A program made the position numbers and the translations under genes. The notes under the pieces were generated by a model. That model was not told the DNA's origin. It ran no database searches and saw nothing but the letters and a program-made list of their open reading frames with translations. From JAWXBR01 sp046595995 (GTDB taxonomy: Bacteria > Bacteroidota > Ignavibacteria > Kapaibacteriales > Kapaibacteriaceae), in the NCBI GenBank assembly GCA_046595995.1, contig JBKJNB010000083.1, positions 62,001-126,000 of the forward strand: a stretch of 64,000 nucleotides of DNA. The letters run 5' to 3'. Shown here one piece after another: positions 8,884-18,425 of the stretch. Positions within the stretch are counted from its first letter, which is position 1. The number at the start of each line of letters is the position of its first letter.

Positions 8884-10898
8884 CACCTATCCTCCAGCGG
8901 CGTGGTGACTTCGATGAGCACAGTGCGGTTGTACCAACGGCCTTCGGGTAGGTCGTTATCGACGATAGGCGTCGCACCCGCACCCTGAGCTTCGAGCACG
9001 TCGGGGATGATGCGCTTGTTGATTGCAGTTGCTACCGCTTGTGCGCGGCGAGCCGAGAGATCTTGGTTGTACGCTGGTGCACCAATGCGGTCGGTGTAAC
9101 CCACCACGCGCACGTGCGATGTCGTGCGGAGCTGAGCCTGCACAAGCTTTACTGCGTCGCCGTTGAAGTCATTGATTTCAGGTGTGTCGAAATCGAAGAA
9201 CATGAGGCGGTAACGCTCTACGATGCTATCGCGAATGGTGTCACCGTTAAACTTCACTGAGCGAACGTCGGCTTTAATCGTAAACACACGTTGGTCACTT
9301 ACGCCATCAACATCGGCTGTTACAAGGCCACGAGCGTACTGACGTCCCGCAAGAACCGCTGCGACACGATCAGCATCGGGCGTCCACGTCAGGGCGGCTG
9401 CCGAGGCACTGGCAATCGTTGTGCTCTTGTCATCCATTACCGTAATCGTTGGCGTTGCACCCGAGTTCTGTACCCGCGTGGTTAGGATAACTGCTGACGG
9501 CGATACTGAGCGCACGAGTCGCTGTGGAATAACGTAAGCAAGAATTGCAGGGTCGTTTGATGCAAGCTCTACGCGACGGTGTTCAGCACGTCCGTCATCG
9601 ACGGTGCGATTCGACTGAACCGGAGGCAATTCACCAGCAGCAACATTCAGTCGCTGTCCGCTTATGCCCCACGTGTTTTGCAAGTACGATTTAACGGCTT
9701 CTGCACGCTGTGTTGAAAGTGAAGCGTCGGTCTCACCCTCGAGTGGTTCGCGATATCCAGTAATTGTAAGTGTCGCAGACGGATTCATCGTCATGCGGTC
9801 ACCAACAATGTTCAGCAAGTTGTGATAGACATCCATCACGTTGTCACTGGTGATACTCGCCTCACTAAAGTCAGGGCCCCGTTGCGAGTATCGCAGCGGG
9901 ATACTAGCCGAACCTTTTTCGAAGAATACAAATGGCAACAGAGGCGAGAGTTCGCGCCGACGAATTTCATGTAAGACCACGTCGCCGCCAGGCACGCGAA
10001 GTCCGACTGCGTCGACGGACTCCATGTCGACTGCGATCGATACACGTGGTGCGTCCGGTGTGGGCACTGCTGTCGGCGCCATTGGCTTTTCTATGATCAC
10101 GGCTTCTGGCGTTGAGAACGTATAGCTAATCGTGAGCCCCATTTGCAGCCCCTGAACTTTCCAGTCCGATCCGCTAAGCACACCAGTGAATGGGAATGAG
10201 AACCCAACCTCGGGTGTAAGCGTGAATGATTTCGAAAGCGATATGTCGTACCCCGCTACTGCTTTCGCAGCGATGCGGATTGCACTGCTGCGTCCGTTCG
10301 CACTAAAGTCGCCCGCGAAAATGCTGCGCTCTGTTCCACCATTGCGGAATTCAATACCGCTTGGTGCAAGGATGTTTTCGCGTTGTTCGAATGAGGCACG
10401 TGTGACGAGTCCGATCTGCGGACCCGCCCCGACGTAGAGGCCCGCGTATGGGTACCATTGTGCGATTGCATCAAAGGTTACAATGTCAACGTTTGTCTGC
10501 AACGCGTACTCTGTTTGCATGCGCAAGTACGAGCCGTCCACCATTTGCACGAGTGGCTGCACGTCATTCGGTGCGTTGAACGTGCCGTCTGCTTTCCAAT
10601 ACTGCAATCGAGCAGATACCGCAACGTTGCTTGACATCGGTATCCATAACTGATTGCCTGCGGCCCAGCCGAGGTTCGTGGTAGACTCGTACCCGCCGCA
10701 TTCGATGAGGCCGTCCTCTGTGGTAAGCGGACCCTTGTGCATGTTCAGCACAGCCGCACCCGTTAAGCCGATGCGCCATCCGTCGCGCACAGGCGCTTCC
10801 TGCGCGTGCATGGCCGGTGCGAGGCAAACAACGAGCGCAACAATCGCTAATAGACGATATCGGATCGCACTAACGAATAACAGTAAGCAACAGCGCAT
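8883..10898 (-). CDS. Outer-membrane beta-barrel protein with OmpA-like C-terminal regions
   Basis: A 671-residue protein. The signal peptide is RYRLLAIVALVVCLAPAMHAQ. Residues from about 30 to 260 alternate like a beta-barrel (WRIGLTGAAVLNMHKG through GLTISYTFS). Then follow two OmpA/peptidoglycan-binding-like segments: TITGYREPLEGETDASLSTQRAEAV (split here: TITGYREPLEG, SLSTQRAEAV) near residue 400 and VRVVGYTDRIG with LSARRAQAV near residue 600. The 5' end overlaps the upstream Kelch gene by 29 bp and the stop overlaps the downstream T9SS gene, so the three are translationally linked. It probably anchors the envelope to peptidoglycan or serves as a platform for its secreted neighbours (inference). 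Confidence 0.85.
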   Translation of the reverse strand: MRCCLLLFVSAIRYRLLAIVALVVCLAPAMHAQEAPVRDGWRIGLTGAAVLNMHKGPLTTEDGLIECGGYESTTNLGWAAGNQLWIPMSSNVAVSARLQYWKADGTFNAPNDVQPLVQMVDGSYLRMQTEYALQTNVDIVTFDAIAQWYPYAGLYVGAGPQIGLVTRASFEQRENILAPSGIEFRNGGTERSIFAGDFSANGRSSAIRIAAKAVAGYDISLSKSFTLTPEVGFSFPFTGVLSGSDWKVQGLQMGLTISYTFSTPEAVIIEKPMAPTAVPTPDAPRVSIAVDMESVDAVGLRVPGGDVVLHEIRRRELSPLLPFVFFEKGSASIPLRYSQRGPDFSEASITSDNVMDVYHNLLNIVGDRMTMNPSATLTITGYREPLEGETDASLSTQRAEAVKSYLQNTWGISGQRLNVAAGELPPVQSNRTVDDGRAEHRRVELASNDPAILAYVIPQRLVRSVSPSAVILTTRVQNSGATPTITVMDDKSTTIASASAAALTWTPDADRVAAVLAGRQYARGLVTADVDGVSDQRVFTIKADVRSVKFNGDTIRDSIVERYRLMFFDFDTPEINDFNGDAVKLVQAQLRTTSHVRVVGYTDRIGAPAYNQDLSARRAQAVATAINKRIIPDVLEAQGAGATPIVDNDLPEGRWYNRTVLIEVTTPLEDR

Positions 10899-13896
10899 CG
10901 TGTAGACCTTGGAAGTTTCTAATCAGTACAAGTCGCGTTGCATGTGGCAACGAAGACATTGGAATCATCTCGGCAGACTCTGCAGCAAGTGTTGTGCGAT
11001 GCAGTTCTTGTCCGTCGATCGAATAGAACAACATCTCTACCGCATCCGACGTTGGATTTACTGCGTTCAGCGTACCGTCGCGTGGCATTGGGTTTGGATT
11101 TGCATTAACAAATGCGAGCGATGGGTTGCCGAGCAGGGCTCCGGCGCCGCCACACGGTCCCGTCACGGTTATTTCTCCGGCATTGCCCGACACACATGCA
11201 GCGGTATCGCTCACGCGCGTTGGCGTCATGGTCGTTACAACGTCTTTGCCGCGGAGCACATCAAGTTCGAATTGCACGTTTGCTGCTGAGTCTGCTGGAA
11301 TAGCATTGAACGCGAGATTCAGAATTGCGCCATCCGCAGTTTCCACAACAGTTCCCGATGCGAGATTTTGTCCAGTAACGCCCTGCGGTTTTAACAGCGA
11401 TGTTGCGAACCGCATTTGTATAGCAATTGGCGAAGTGGTGATGCCCTTGATGTTGAGCGCAAGCGACAGAACGACACCGTACGGCGTCGACACACTTGGA
11501 ACGGTTACGACCAGACCCGGGAGTACGCTGCTGGTAACAGGAATCGCCGTACCACCATTCGACGTAGACACTAGTACACGTCCATTCACTGGCCCTGCAA
11601 CCGATGCTATCCATCGAAACACGATTGTTTGCGAAGTGCGGGGCTGAAGGGTAAACGGACCTCGAAGGTTCACGCTACCACCGGGCACACCGTCAACCGC
11701 TACGCTATCGATTACTAGCACTTCAACAGAGCTAACATTTGTTAGTGTAAACGTTCGCTCGACGTCGTCACCGATGCAACGCTGGCCAAGATCGATTGTA
11801 CCAATACTGGTTTGAATGCTTCTCGATCGCACAACAATGCACACGGTGCCACGAACAAGTGTGTCACTTGTCGACGACACATCTATGACGAAGGACTCCG
11901 TCCCCTCTCGGAGTACGACAATTTCTACATTAAGGGTCTGCGAAGCGCCAGGGTCGACATTGAATGGGAAGACAGTCGGGTCTTCGACACTGATACGTCC
12001 GGGAGCCGTGCCAGGAAACGTTACGCCGTTTACAATTACTGTTCGATCGCTGACATTAACGATTGTGACAGTCGCCATTATCGTATCGCCAACTGTTGCA
12101 CTCAAAGTATCACAGCTTGTCGACGCACGAAGCTCAAGTAACTGAGTAACACCACTGCCACGCACTGTTGTAGGGAAGGTACGAGTGCCAACTATGAGAT
12201 TCGCTGAACCACCGATCTGACCGCGTTTTGTCGGACGAAAACGTACGCATACCTCGAGAGTTTCTCCAGGGGGAATGCTGACACGTCCGATTGGACTTAC
12301 GAGCACGAACTCTGGAGGCAGAATGCTGATTGAATCGACTTGTGCCGTATCTGTGCCTGTGTTCAATAACAATCGCATACAAATCATCATGGATTTGCCG
12401 AGGCGAACGGCGCTGAAGTCCATAATGTCGGTTACGATTTGTAAGGACGATGCAAGGCCGTTGCCTCTAAGCGTAAACTTGTCTTGCACGATGCCCATGT
12501 CAACGGTTACGACCGATGAGCGCGGGCCTGATTGTGACGGACGGAACCATGCGAGGATGCTGCGCGATTCTCCAGGCTGAAGGATGATTACCGATGTATC
12601 TGCTGCAACCAGGAAGTCAGGTACACCATCAGTCTTAACAGACTTAATTGTAATCGGAAGTAACCACGTGTTCGTGACAACCAATCGTACGCTATCGCTG
12701 CGTGCACCAACTTCTGTATCGGGGAACGTGAAATCTACCGTTTGCAAGGGTTGATAAACTTCGATAGTATTTGTAGTTGAGCCACCCGCGACGACGGGAA
12801 GGTTTGACGACGTCATGGCGATCGTGCGCTCGGAACCAGCGGTAGTCAATGCGTCAAAAGGTTGCCATGTACCCGAAGGGTCTGAGCCCGAGGGAAGCGT
12901 AAAGAGTTCACACGAAGCAAGTCGGCCTCCTGTAGCACTTGTTCCGCCAGCAACGAGCCAGGCGGATGCAGTATCCGTCGGACTCGCAACCAGTGTACCT
13001 GTGAAATTGCTACGCGCATCTTGCATTGTCGGTGCTACGCGCCATCCGCTTTTCACATCATACCACTCGCACGAAGCTAGCCGAACACCCAATTCATTTA
13101 CACCACCGAACGAACGTGGAATGCCTGACGGGTCAGAGGCATCAACTGATTGACGCCGCATTACACGTGGAGCATTTGCTCGGCCGTCCCATGCCGTGCC
13201 TTCGAGCAACTCTGTTGACGTGGGTAACGCAGCTTCGCCGCCTGCGGCGAGCACCTTCGTAGCCCCTTGCTGATCGATATACGTCCAGACGCCATGCTCA
13301 CTGCGTGCAGTGATGTGATCACCCAGCCGCTGTATTACTCCGCTTGCGACGACGATGCGTGATGTGACGACTGACTGCGTACCTGTGCCCAAGCCACCTC
13401 CAGGCTGAACGCGTCCTCCGCTGACCACGACAAATGCTGAGCCGTCGTAGACGGCGCGGACGTCGCCGGCTGAGGACGGAAGGAGTCCGAGTCTGCTCCA
13501 TCGCCAGTTGTTTTGTCCGACGTCGTATCTGAGAACGTCAACAACGTCAGTCGATGTGTAGGGGCCGGCACCTGTGTACCCTCCGATTGCATATATAATT
13601 GATGTACCGTCAGCAGCTTTCGCAGCTACGAGCTCGAAGTAAGCACGCGGAATTGTCATGGGGCTGAGAAGGGGCTCGATGAGTCCCGTTGCACCACGCA
13701 GCACAAAGCACGCAGCAAGCGTAGCACCTGCTGCATCAACACCGCCAGCGATGATAACATCGCCGTTGTGTGCCATCACGGCAGAGTGTGCACTACGAAC
13801 GGCGGGCAATGGCGGCAGATTGCGCCAGCCTGGGTCGCCGGCCATGAGCACAACGCTCATAACCGGTACCAGAAGCAGACTTCTCAGAAAGGTCAT
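10870..13896 (-). CDS. Kelch-repeat and choice-of-anchor-D T9SS protein
   Basis: A 1008-residue secreted protein, first of a three-gene surface operon. I take the ATG at 13894-13896 because it directly precedes a signal peptide (MTFLRSLLLVPVMSVVLMAG). Residues from about 25 to 390 hold Kelch-type blades (SAHSAVMAHNGDVIIAGGV, VVSGGRVQPGG, WLVAGGTSATGG). The middle has repeated anchor-D/DUF1573-like sandwiches (VDFTFPDTEVGARSDS; FTLRGNGLASSLQI). The C-terminal part has a cohesin/T9SS-like module and ends with a sorting-type segment (NPMPRDGTLNAVNP, MLFYSIDGQELHRTTL). Likely surface-displayed adhesin or scaffold; no enzymatic signature seen. Confidence 0.82.
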   Translation of the reverse strand: MTFLRSLLLVPVMSVVLMAGDPGWRNLPPLPAVRSAHSAVMAHNGDVIIAGGVDAAGATLAACFVLRGATGLIEPLLSPMTIPRAYFELVAAKAADGTSIIYAIGGYTGAGPYTSTDVVDVLRYDVGQNNWRWSRLGLLPSSAGDVRAVYDGSAFVVVSGGRVQPGGGLGTGTQSVVTSRIVVASGVIQRLGDHITARSEHGVWTYIDQQGATKVLAAGGEAALPTSTELLEGTAWDGRANAPRVMRRQSVDASDPSGIPRSFGGVNELGVRLASCEWYDVKSGWRVAPTMQDARSNFTGTLVASPTDTASAWLVAGGTSATGGRLASCELFTLPSGSDPSGTWQPFDALTTAGSERTIAMTSSNLPVVAGGSTTNTIEVYQPLQTVDFTFPDTEVGARSDSVRLVVTNTWLLPITIKSVKTDGVPDFLVAADTSVIILQPGESRSILAWFRPSQSGPRSSVVTVDMGIVQDKFTLRGNGLASSLQIVTDIMDFSAVRLGKSMMICMRLLLNTGTDTAQVDSISILPPEFVLVSPIGRVSIPPGETLEVCVRFRPTKRGQIGGSANLIVGTRTFPTTVRGSGVTQLLELRASTSCDTLSATVGDTIMATVTIVNVSDRTVIVNGVTFPGTAPGRISVEDPTVFPFNVDPGASQTLNVEIVVLREGTESFVIDVSSTSDTLVRGTVCIVVRSRSIQTSIGTIDLGQRCIGDDVERTFTLTNVSSVEVLVIDSVAVDGVPGGSVNLRGPFTLQPRTSQTIVFRWIASVAGPVNGRVLVSTSNGGTAIPVTSSVLPGLVVTVPSVSTPYGVVLSLALNIKGITTSPIAIQMRFATSLLKPQGVTGQNLASGTVVETADGAILNLAFNAIPADSAANVQFELDVLRGKDVVTTMTPTRVSDTAACVSGNAGEITVTGPCGGAGALLGNPSLAFVNANPNPMPRDGTLNAVNPTSDAVEMLFYSIDGQELHRTTLAAESAEMIPMSSLPHATRLVLIRNFQGLHDALLLTVIR

Positions 13897-13968
13897 ATGT
13901 TTTTTATCGACAGTTCGAGTTAGCAAACAATGCCAAGCCTGGCGATTCAGAGTCGAGCTTAACGGACA

Positions 13969-14244
13969 ATGCGGAGTGTCGAATTCCCCTTCTTCAACAA
14001 GAACCCCGCGCTCGTGGTGCTCGTCAATGAGCTGCGCAATCTACACCCATTTGAAGCCTCTTCGAACAACGCAGAACGACACAAGTTGGCCTTCCCGACG
14101 AGGGTGTACGACTACCATTCTTGAAGCCATGGATTCACCAAGCGTACCGACGGACGTCTCCAGGAATTTGTCACAGATGTGTCCGCAATGCCTACGAACG
14201 TGTTCAACCTAAGGAACTGGTTATCCAGAGCCGTTACGGAATAA
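13969..14244 (+). pseudogene. Possible small gene interrupted by an in-frame TGA
   Basis: From the ATG at 13969 the plus strand reads MRSVEFPFFNKNPALVVLVN and onward to PTRVYDYHS, then TGA at 14122-14124. The same frame continues SHGFTKRTDGRLQEFV to RAVTE and a TAA at 14242-14244. Amino-acid composition before and after the TGA is protein-like, so one nonsense mutation in a gene of about 90 codons is a reasonable reading. I do not recognise the family. This fills most of the roughly 400-bp stretch between the Kelch gene and the toxin-antitoxin pair; no other gene is visible there. Confidence 0.3.
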
Positions 14245-14303
14245 TTTTCGAAGGAAGTATGATTAACGTTTTGAAAGTTGGGAAAGAGTCATTATTTTTG
14301 AAA

Positions 14304-14537
14304 ATGACTACTTCCATCACGGAGTTTAAGGCCAAGTGCCTGGAACTCATTCGCAACCTCGAGCTCACAGGCGAGCCGATTACTATCATGCGTCACAAGA
14401 CGCCCGTCGCTGTTATCTATCCCGCAAATGCTGTTGTGCCAGTTGTGCCCCCTTGGCACAGACTGCGTGGTACGGTAACGAGCTACCTAGGAACACCTGA
14501 GGAATCTGTCTGGGATTACCCTGAAGGCAAAGACTAA
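14304..14537 (+). CDS. Phd/YefM-like antitoxin
   Basis: A 77-residue protein beginning MTTSITEFKAKCLELIRNLE and continuing GEPITIMRHKTPVAVIYP, the typical N-terminal DNA-binding fold of Phd/YefM-family antitoxins. The C-terminal part (TVTSYLGTPEESVWDYPEGKD) would be the flexible toxin-neutralising tail. I start at the ATG at 14304; an in-frame ATG at 14261 exists but adds residues not usual for the family. The TAA overlaps the toxin ATG (TAATG). Antitoxins of this type usually repress their own promoter; an A/T-rich segment TAATTTTCG lies upstream near 14242. Confidence 0.85.
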   Translation: MTTSITEFKAKCLELIRNLELTGEPITIMRHKTPVAVIYPANAVVPVVPPWHRLRGTVTSYLGTPEESVWDYPEGKD

Positions 14538-14941
14538 TGGTATTGCTCGACACTCACATTTGGATTTGGTGGCTAGGTGGTAACGAAGAATTGTCTGATC
14601 ACGAACGCGATGAATTAGACTACCTAGCCTCCAAACGCCAAATCGCCATTGCAGCGATCAGTCTCTGGGAAGCACAAATGCGCATAGCGAAGGGACGAAT
14701 CGGGGTCAGCTTGCCGTTCGAACAGTGGATTAGGGAAGCTGCGAGACCTGATTTAGTAAATATCATCCCGATCGACACCAACGTAGCAATTGCTCTGCAG
14801 GAATTGCCTGACGGTATGGAAGGTGACCCTGCAGACCGACTTATTCTTGCATCGGCACTATCTCGCAACTATGAGCTCGCAACACGTGATCGTGCACTAC
14901 TCAGCAGCAAGCTGGTCCGACATTGGAAAATCAAGCCGTAG
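14537..14941 (+). CDS. PIN-domain toxin, VapC-like
   Basis: A 134-residue PIN-domain protein, a predicted Mg2+-dependent RNase. The acidic residues are visible: LLDTHIWIWWL at the N-terminus (first Asp), SLWEAQMRIAKGR in the middle (Glu), and GDPADRLILASAL followed by ELATRDRALL near the C-terminus (further Asp residues). The pattern L-L-D-T-H-x2-W-W and DPADRLI is that of the PIN toxins paired with Phd-type antitoxins. It overlaps the antitoxin stop by one base. Target RNA cannot be deduced. Confidence 0.88.
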   Translation: MVLLDTHIWIWWLGGNEELSDHERDELDYLASKRQIAIAAISLWEAQMRIAKGRIGVSLPFEQWIREAARPDLVNIIPIDTNVAIALQELPDGMEGDPADRLILASALSRNYELATRDRALLSSKLVRHWKIKP

Positions 14942-14949
14942 TGTCCCGA

Positions 14950-15918
14950 CTATTTCAACAGAGCGGAGACAATCTTTGCTGCTGACATGCCTTCTGCTTC
15001 AGCAGAGAAGTTGGTGACGATGCGGTGACGCAACACACTGGTGGCAACAGCGTTCACATCTTCTATGCCTGGTGTGAAACGTCCGTTGAGGGCTGCGCGA
15101 CTTTTTGCGCCGAGTACTAGGTATTGTGACGCACGCGGACCCGCCCCGTAGGAGATGAAGTCTTTTATGACTTTAGGACTGTCGGTACCCGGACGTGTAG
15201 CACGCACCATATCTACTGCATGTTTGATAACGTTGTCTGCAACGGGTACGCGACGAACCAACTCTTGAAAGCGAATAATGTCTGCGCCATTCATAACATG
15301 GTTTAGTGTTTCAGTAGTGCCAGATGTTGTAGACCGCACGACCTGCATCTCTTCTTCGTGCGATGGATAGTCTAGCAACAGATTAAACATGAAACGGTCT
15401 AGCTGCGCTTCAGGAAGTGGGTATGTTCCTTCTTGTTCGATTGGGTTTTGCGTTGCGAGCACGAAGAATGGCTCTTGCAACTGATAGGTCGTACCCGATG
15501 CAGTTACGCTGTGCTCCTGCATTGCTTCGAGCAATGCCGATTGAGTCTTAGGTGGAGTACGGTTGATTTCATCGGCAAGGACGATATTGGCGAAGATCGG
15601 ACCGCGTACGAACCGGAAGACTTTCTGACCTGTCGTTCTGTCGTCTTCGATAATCTCTGTGCCAGTGATATCGGCAGGCATCAAGTCGGGTGTAAACTGA
15701 ACGCGTGAGAACGTCAGATCCATGGTCTGCGCCATTGTGCGAATAAGCAGCGTCTTTGCAAGACCAGGTACACCAACCAACAAGCAATGTCCGCGCGCGA
15801 ACAGCGACACAAGTAGCAATTCGACGACATCGTGTTGACCGACGATAACCTTTCCTATCTCGCGCTTTACTTCGTTGATTTTTTGCGCGAGTTCTTCAAC
15901 CTGCTTCACATCGTCCAT
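14950..15918 (-). CDS. MoxR-family AAA+ ATPase
   Basis: A 322-residue MoxR ATPase. Walker A is GVPGLAKT at residues 49-56; Walker B is LADEINRTPPKTQSALLEAM; sensor motifs follow in LATQNPIEQEGTYPLPEAQ. MoxR proteins act as chaperones that mature or load cofactors into VWA-domain partners, often encoded nearby with DUF58 genes. No such partner is adjacent here; the cysteine desulfurase gene lies 10 bp upstream, suggesting co-transcription with it. The ATG at 15916-15918 has an AAGGA upstream. Confidence 0.93.
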   Translation of the reverse strand: MDDVKQVEELAQKINEVKREIGKVIVGQHDVVELLLVSLFARGHCLLVGVPGLAKTLLIRTMAQTMDLTFSRVQFTPDLMPADITGTEIIEDDRTTGQKVFRFVRGPIFANIVLADEINRTPPKTQSALLEAMQEHSVTASGTTYQLQEPFFVLATQNPIEQEGTYPLPEAQLDRFMFNLLLDYPSHEEEMQVVRSTTSGTTETLNHVMNGADIIRFQELVRRVPVADNVIKHAVDMVRATRPGTDSPKVIKDFISYGAGPRASQYLVLGAKSRAALNGRFTPGIEDVNAVATSVLRHRIVTNFSAEAEGMSAAKIVSALLK

Positions 15919-15927
15919 TGGTGTTCC

Positions 15928-17085
15928 TTATTCAAGGTGACCCTCGACGCCGTGGAGGGTTTTTTCGTGTGCCTCTGATACGTCGGCTAATAGTCTATCT
16001 ATTTCTTCTTGTGTTGTGAAGCGGCCGAAGGAGAAGCGCAGCGAGCAAGCGGCTTCTTCGGGTGTGCGGCCCATAGCAGTTAAAACATGCGATGGTTTCG
16101 GCTTTGCGCTCGAGCAAGCGCTGCCTTTGCTGCATGCCACATGCGGAAGATTCATAAGTAACAGTTCGGCGTCACACCCCCCGAACGTCACACTTGAGGT
16201 CGCGTAGTTCCTGTGTGCGCGGCAACCGTTAATGGTAACACCATCCAACGCGGCAACCGCTTCTTCGAATCGCTTACGTAATGCATACACACGGAGTGAT
16301 TCGCTTTCCAGCTCTGCAATCGCAATACGTCCGGCTTCGGCCATACCAATAATGCCAGGGACGTTAAGAGTTCCGCTACGGATGCCCCTTTCCTGGCCCC
16401 CTCCGAACTGAAGAGGCTGGAGCAGACACGATTGTTCTTTGCGCGTGCGCATGAACAACACGCCCGTGCCTTTGGGTCCGTAAACCTTGTGCGCAGAAAA
16501 CGTCATGAGGTCGATGCACGCGTCGTCGACATTCAAAGGCATTTTTCCGTAGGCCTGTGTTGCATCGGTCATGAAGTACGCGCCGACACTGTGCGCGATG
16601 TCGGCAAGGGGCTTTAGCTCCTGCACCACTCCGGTTTCGTTGTTCACTGCCATAACACATACAAGCAAGGTTTTGTCGCTCACGGCTGCGGCCAAGTCTT
16701 CTGGACGTACACGGCCTTCGCTGTCAACACCAAGTTTTGTCACAGTTAGACCAAGCTCTTCACAGTGTCTGCAAGCATCGAGTACAGCAGCGTGTTCTGA
16801 GGCAACGGTAACGATGGTGTTACGCGACTTATCACTTCGGCGTGCCATGCCAAGGATGGCGAGGTTGATTGCCTCTGTGGCTCCGGATGTAAAGACAATT
16901 TCTTGCAGACGTGCACCAATGTGTCGCGCAATCTCTGCTCGTGCTTGCGTCACTGCGCGTTGCGCTTCCATTCCGGCGGCGTGTGTGCTCGACGCATTGT
17001 AAAACACGTCGGTGAGATATGGCATCATGACTTCGAGCACCCGCTTGTCTAAAGGGGTGGTTGCCGCATAGTCGCAGTAGATCAT
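15928..17085 (-). CDS. Cysteine desulfurase, NifS/IscS type
   Basis: A PLP enzyme that transfers sulfur from cysteine for Fe-S clusters or tRNA thiolation. It begins MIYCDYAATTPLDKRV, has the PLP-binding lysine in FSAHKVYGPKGTG (about residue 200), and the catalytic cysteine in SKGSACSSAKPKPSHVL (about residue 325). I prefer the ATG at 17083-17085 because family members begin right at the Y-D-x-A-A-T motif; a GTG at 17095-17097 would add four residues. It lies just after the DcuC-like gene and before moxR. No IscU or regulator is adjacent, so the exact sulfur acceptor is unknown. Confidence 0.93.
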   Translation of the reverse strand: MIYCDYAATTPLDKRVLEVMMPYLTDVFYNASSTHAAGMEAQRAVTQARAEIARHIGARLQEIVFTSGATEAINLAILGMARRSDKSRNTIVTVASEHAAVLDACRHCEELGLTVTKLGVDSEGRVRPEDLAAAVSDKTLLVCVMAVNNETGVVQELKPLADIAHSVGAYFMTDATQAYGKMPLNVDDACIDLMTFSAHKVYGPKGTGVLFMRTRKEQSCLLQPLQFGGGQERGIRSGTLNVPGIIGMAEAGRIAIAELESESLRVYALRKRFEEAVAALDGVTINGCRAHRNYATSSVTFGGCDAELLLMNLPHVACSKGSACSSAKPKPSHVLTAMGRTPEEAACSLRFSFGRFTTQEEIDRLLADVSEAHEKTLHGVEGHLE

Positions 17086-17100
17086 CGTAGTAGCCACGCC

Positions 17101-18423
17101 CTAAAATACGGCGTAAAGGATGGTCACGAGCAGAGCCGCCAGCATGGGCCACATAACAAGTCGGATGAGCTTAGGCACTGGCACGTCGGTGAGCGTCGAA
17201 GTAAAGACAACAATGGCCGCTACGGGCGACATCGTGCGTCCAATGCTGGCACCAATGGCACCATAAATACCAAGGCGTACTGCCTGCACCACGTCGACCT
17301 TCGAAACCTCTGGAAGCATGGCCTGCGAGAACGATACACTTGGCGCTGTACCCGAGCCGCTTATGACGGCAAGTGACCATGTAACGACAGAGCTGGCGCC
17401 GCGAGCAAACGTTGGAAAGCCAACAAGGATATCAACGGCAGCCTTGATCACACCCGCGGCGTTGAGTCCAGCTATAAAACACGCCGCCACAACGATCAGC
17501 GATATCACATGTGTGAACGCATAACCCATGCCCTTAAAAAACTCTTTTGTGAGATGACTTGCGTTTGCCTGCGTTACAACCAATACGATACCCGTGCATA
17601 CGAGCATTACCAATGAGACGGGAAGTCCTTTCGGAAACACATCGAACAACGGCGGTATGAGATCGAGTCCAGGCTGAAGCAACAACAGCAATACAACAGG
17701 CAGCGGTGGGAGGATGGCGCGTAGAACCGACGGACGTTCCTCTACTACGGCAAGGGAGGGGTCGGGGAGGGCATTGGGCTGACGTCGTGCAAGAACCGTG
17801 AGTACGATTGTTGCGGCTGCGAACGATAGTAGGTTCGGGATTACAGTCATTCCGATAATGCTGCCAACATCCATGTTTGTACCAGCATGAATCGCTACGA
17901 TGTCGGGTTCGCCGGGGTTGAACAAGTTGCCACCGACACTACATCCGGTAAGCAGTGTTGCACCGGCAACGACGGGTGCGAAGCCTGCGGCTAGGAGGAG
18001 TGGAATGAGCACTGGTCCAACGGCAGCGGCAGACGCTGTCTGGCTGGTGATGGCCATGTTCGTTAAGAAGCCAATTGCGCACCCGCCAGGGATAAGAAGC
18101 CAACCAACCTTACGCAGTGGTTTTATAAGAAAGTTTACCATGTCCCGATCACAGCCTGTAGCCTTTAGGACAAAAGCGTAGCCCATGGCCGTGCAGATCG
18201 GACCAATAATGTCTTCACGCCCGAGGTACGTCTGAAAAGTCTCGAACAGAACCCACGGAGTTCCCGCTGCACCGAGCAACACGAAGCCTGCGCAAAGGAG
18301 CACTAACCGAACATCGATGCCGCGTCGAATTAGATAGATGGCGAGTGCTACGACAAGCAGCGCAAGGCCAAGCAACAACGGTGGCGTGAGTAGTGCGTAC
18401 GACGAGAGCTGAGCAGCAGGCAT
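17101..18423 (-). CDS. DcuC-family C4-dicarboxylate transporter
   Basis: A 440-residue inner-membrane protein with about 12 hydrophobic segments spread over the whole length. Family-like signatures include AITSQTASAAAVGPVLIPL, NLFNPGEPDIVAIHAGTN and GSGTAPSVSFSQAML. DcuC-type carriers exchange or export C4-dicarboxylates such as succinate and fumarate. The substrate here is inferred from the family. It is flanked closely (2-15 bp) by the M16 gene and the cysteine desulfurase gene on the same strand, suggesting one transcript of functionally mixed genes. Confidence 0.85.
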   Translation of the reverse strand: MPAAQLSSYALLTPPLLLGLALLVVALAIYLIRRGIDVRLVLLCAGFVLLGAAGTPWVLFETFQTYLGREDIIGPICTAMGYAFVLKATGCDRDMVNFLIKPLRKVGWLLIPGGCAIGFLTNMAITSQTASAAAVGPVLIPLLLAAGFAPVVAGATLLTGCSVGGNLFNPGEPDIVAIHAGTNMDVGSIIGMTVIPNLLSFAAATIVLTVLARRQPNALPDPSLAVVEERPSVLRAILPPLPVVLLLLLQPGLDLIPPLFDVFPKGLPVSLVMLVCTGIVLVVTQANASHLTKEFFKGMGYAFTHVISLIVVAACFIAGLNAAGVIKAAVDILVGFPTFARGASSVVTWSLAVISGSGTAPSVSFSQAMLPEVSKVDVVQAVRLGIYGAIGASIGRTMSPVAAIVVFTSTLTDVPVPKLIRLVMWPMLAALLVTILYAVF

Positions 18424-18425
18424 TC

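Noticed and set aside
13658..14212. Plus-strand ORF of 184 codons across the Kelch gene start
   Set aside because: Its first part is antisense to the Kelch gene; its amino acids are not protein-like and another frame explains 13969-14244 better.
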